Below, piece after piece: positions 5,449 to 5,862 of a DNA stretch of 5,862 nt. The DNA comes from Lachnospiraceae bacterium UBA4292. GTDB lineage: Bacteria > Bacillota > Clostridia > Lachnospirales > Lachnospiraceae. A program made the position numbers and the translations under genes. Position 1 is the first letter of the stretch. Every line of letters begins with the position of its first letter. Below the pieces are notes generated by a model. That model was given only the letters and a program-made list of their open reading frames with translations. It was not told the origin of the DNA and searched no databases. The stretch spans positions 1 through 5,862 of the forward strand of contig DGVE01000182.1 in assembly GCA_002395865.1 (NCBI GenBank), given 5' to 3'.

Positions 5449-5862
5449 CTACAACAAATAAGCATCCTCCACTCCGTTTCTCGTCGCGACCTTCTCTATA
5501 TCTCTTCTTCTGGTCGCTGCCTCGATCACATGCTTCGCAAGAACCGATGTAGTCACGGCGCCCACTCCGCCCGGAACCGGTGTCGCAGCCTCCGCGGTGT
5601 CAGCGATATCATCGAAGTCAACATCACCGCAGAGCTTGCCGTCCAGCATATTTATACCGACGTCGATGACTATAGCGTCGTTTTTAATGAAGCTGTGATC
5701 GACCATCTTCGCACTTCCCGCGCAGGCCACGAGTATGTCCGCCCTCTGGCAGACCTTCTTTATCTCCTGCGTCTTCCTGTGGCAGATGGTGACTGTGGCA
5801 TTCTTTTTGAGAAGCATCATCGCCAGCGGCTTGCCGACCACCATGCTCCTTCCGATGATGAT
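5449..5862 (-). CDS. folD: Bifunctional methylenetetrahydrofolate dehydrogenase / methenyltetrahydrofolate cyclohydrolase, 5' part outside window
   Basis: FolD oxidises 5,10-methylene-THF with NAD(P)+ and hydrolyses the methenyl form to 10-formyl-THF in the cytoplasm, supplying purine and formyl-Met synthesis. Only the C-terminal 137 residues are visible, roughly the nucleotide-binding half of a protein usually about 280-300 residues long. Signatures in order are IGRSMVVGKPLAMML, the strand TVTICHRKT, ADILVACAG, IVIDVGIN, GDVDF and the hallmark TPVPGGVGAVTTSVLAKH. The frame is open through the window edge, so the first internal Met is not the start. After the usual C-terminal helix (HVIEAA) come about 20 extra residues rich in Arg/Lys and Glu, ending in DAYLL before TAG. 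No terminator is seen between folD and glyA, so the two are probably cotranscribed. Confidence 0.95.
   Translation of the reverse strand: MIIGRSMVVGKPLAMMLLKKNATVTICHRKTQEIKKVCQRADILVACAGSAKMVDHSFIKNDAIVIDVGINMLDGKLCGDVDFDDIADTAEAATPVPGGVGAVTTSVLAKHVIEAATRRRDIEKVATRNGVEDAYLL

Overview
Every supportable gene in this window lies on the minus strand, so transcription runs from high to low coordinates. The base composition is close to balanced, Shine-Dalgarno sites are purine rich (GGAGG, AAGGAG) and stop-start junctions are very tight. A Gx transporter/ApbE pair beside one-carbon genes suggests a low-to-mid GC Bacillota genome of the Clostridia type. That placement is inferred from gene content and style, as there is no rRNA or marker phylogeny in the window.

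Read in the direction of transcription, the window opens inside folD (5862 to 5449, 5' end missing), the methylene-tetrahydrofolate dehydrogenase/cyclohydrolase. A 120-nt gap with a foldable leader follows, then a complete glyA (5328 to 4081), serine hydroxymethyltransferase. GlyA makes 5,10-methylene-THF and FolD interconverts it with 10-formyl-THF, so this is a one-carbon block. It ends in a strong hairpin terminator (4039-4069) with a perfect 10-bp stem.

Seven bases after the terminator T-tract, a tightly packed run of four genes begins: an sce7726-family protein with PD-(D/E)XK nuclease-like motifs (4031 to 3393), an FRG-domain protein (3390 to 2467), a Gx transporter family membrane protein (2465 to 1974) and a lipoprotein ApbE, FAD:protein FMN transferase (1948 to 947). 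The gaps are 2, 1 and 25 nt, so they probably share a transcript. The Gx-ApbE pair belongs to extracytoplasmic flavin/redox maturation. The sce7726-FRG pair looks like an accessory module, possibly for defence or stress, placed between the housekeeping block and the flavin pair. It is the most interesting part of the window.

The window closes with the 5' part of an SGNH/GDSL-hydrolase gene (874 to beyond 1). It has its own sigma-70-type promoter (TTTACA-N17-TAGAAT), an 18-bp imperfect palindrome between promoter and ribosome-binding site that could be an operator, and a good Shine-Dalgarno site. No tRNA, rRNA, CRISPR array, insertion sequence or stretch over 300 nt without a gene was seen.
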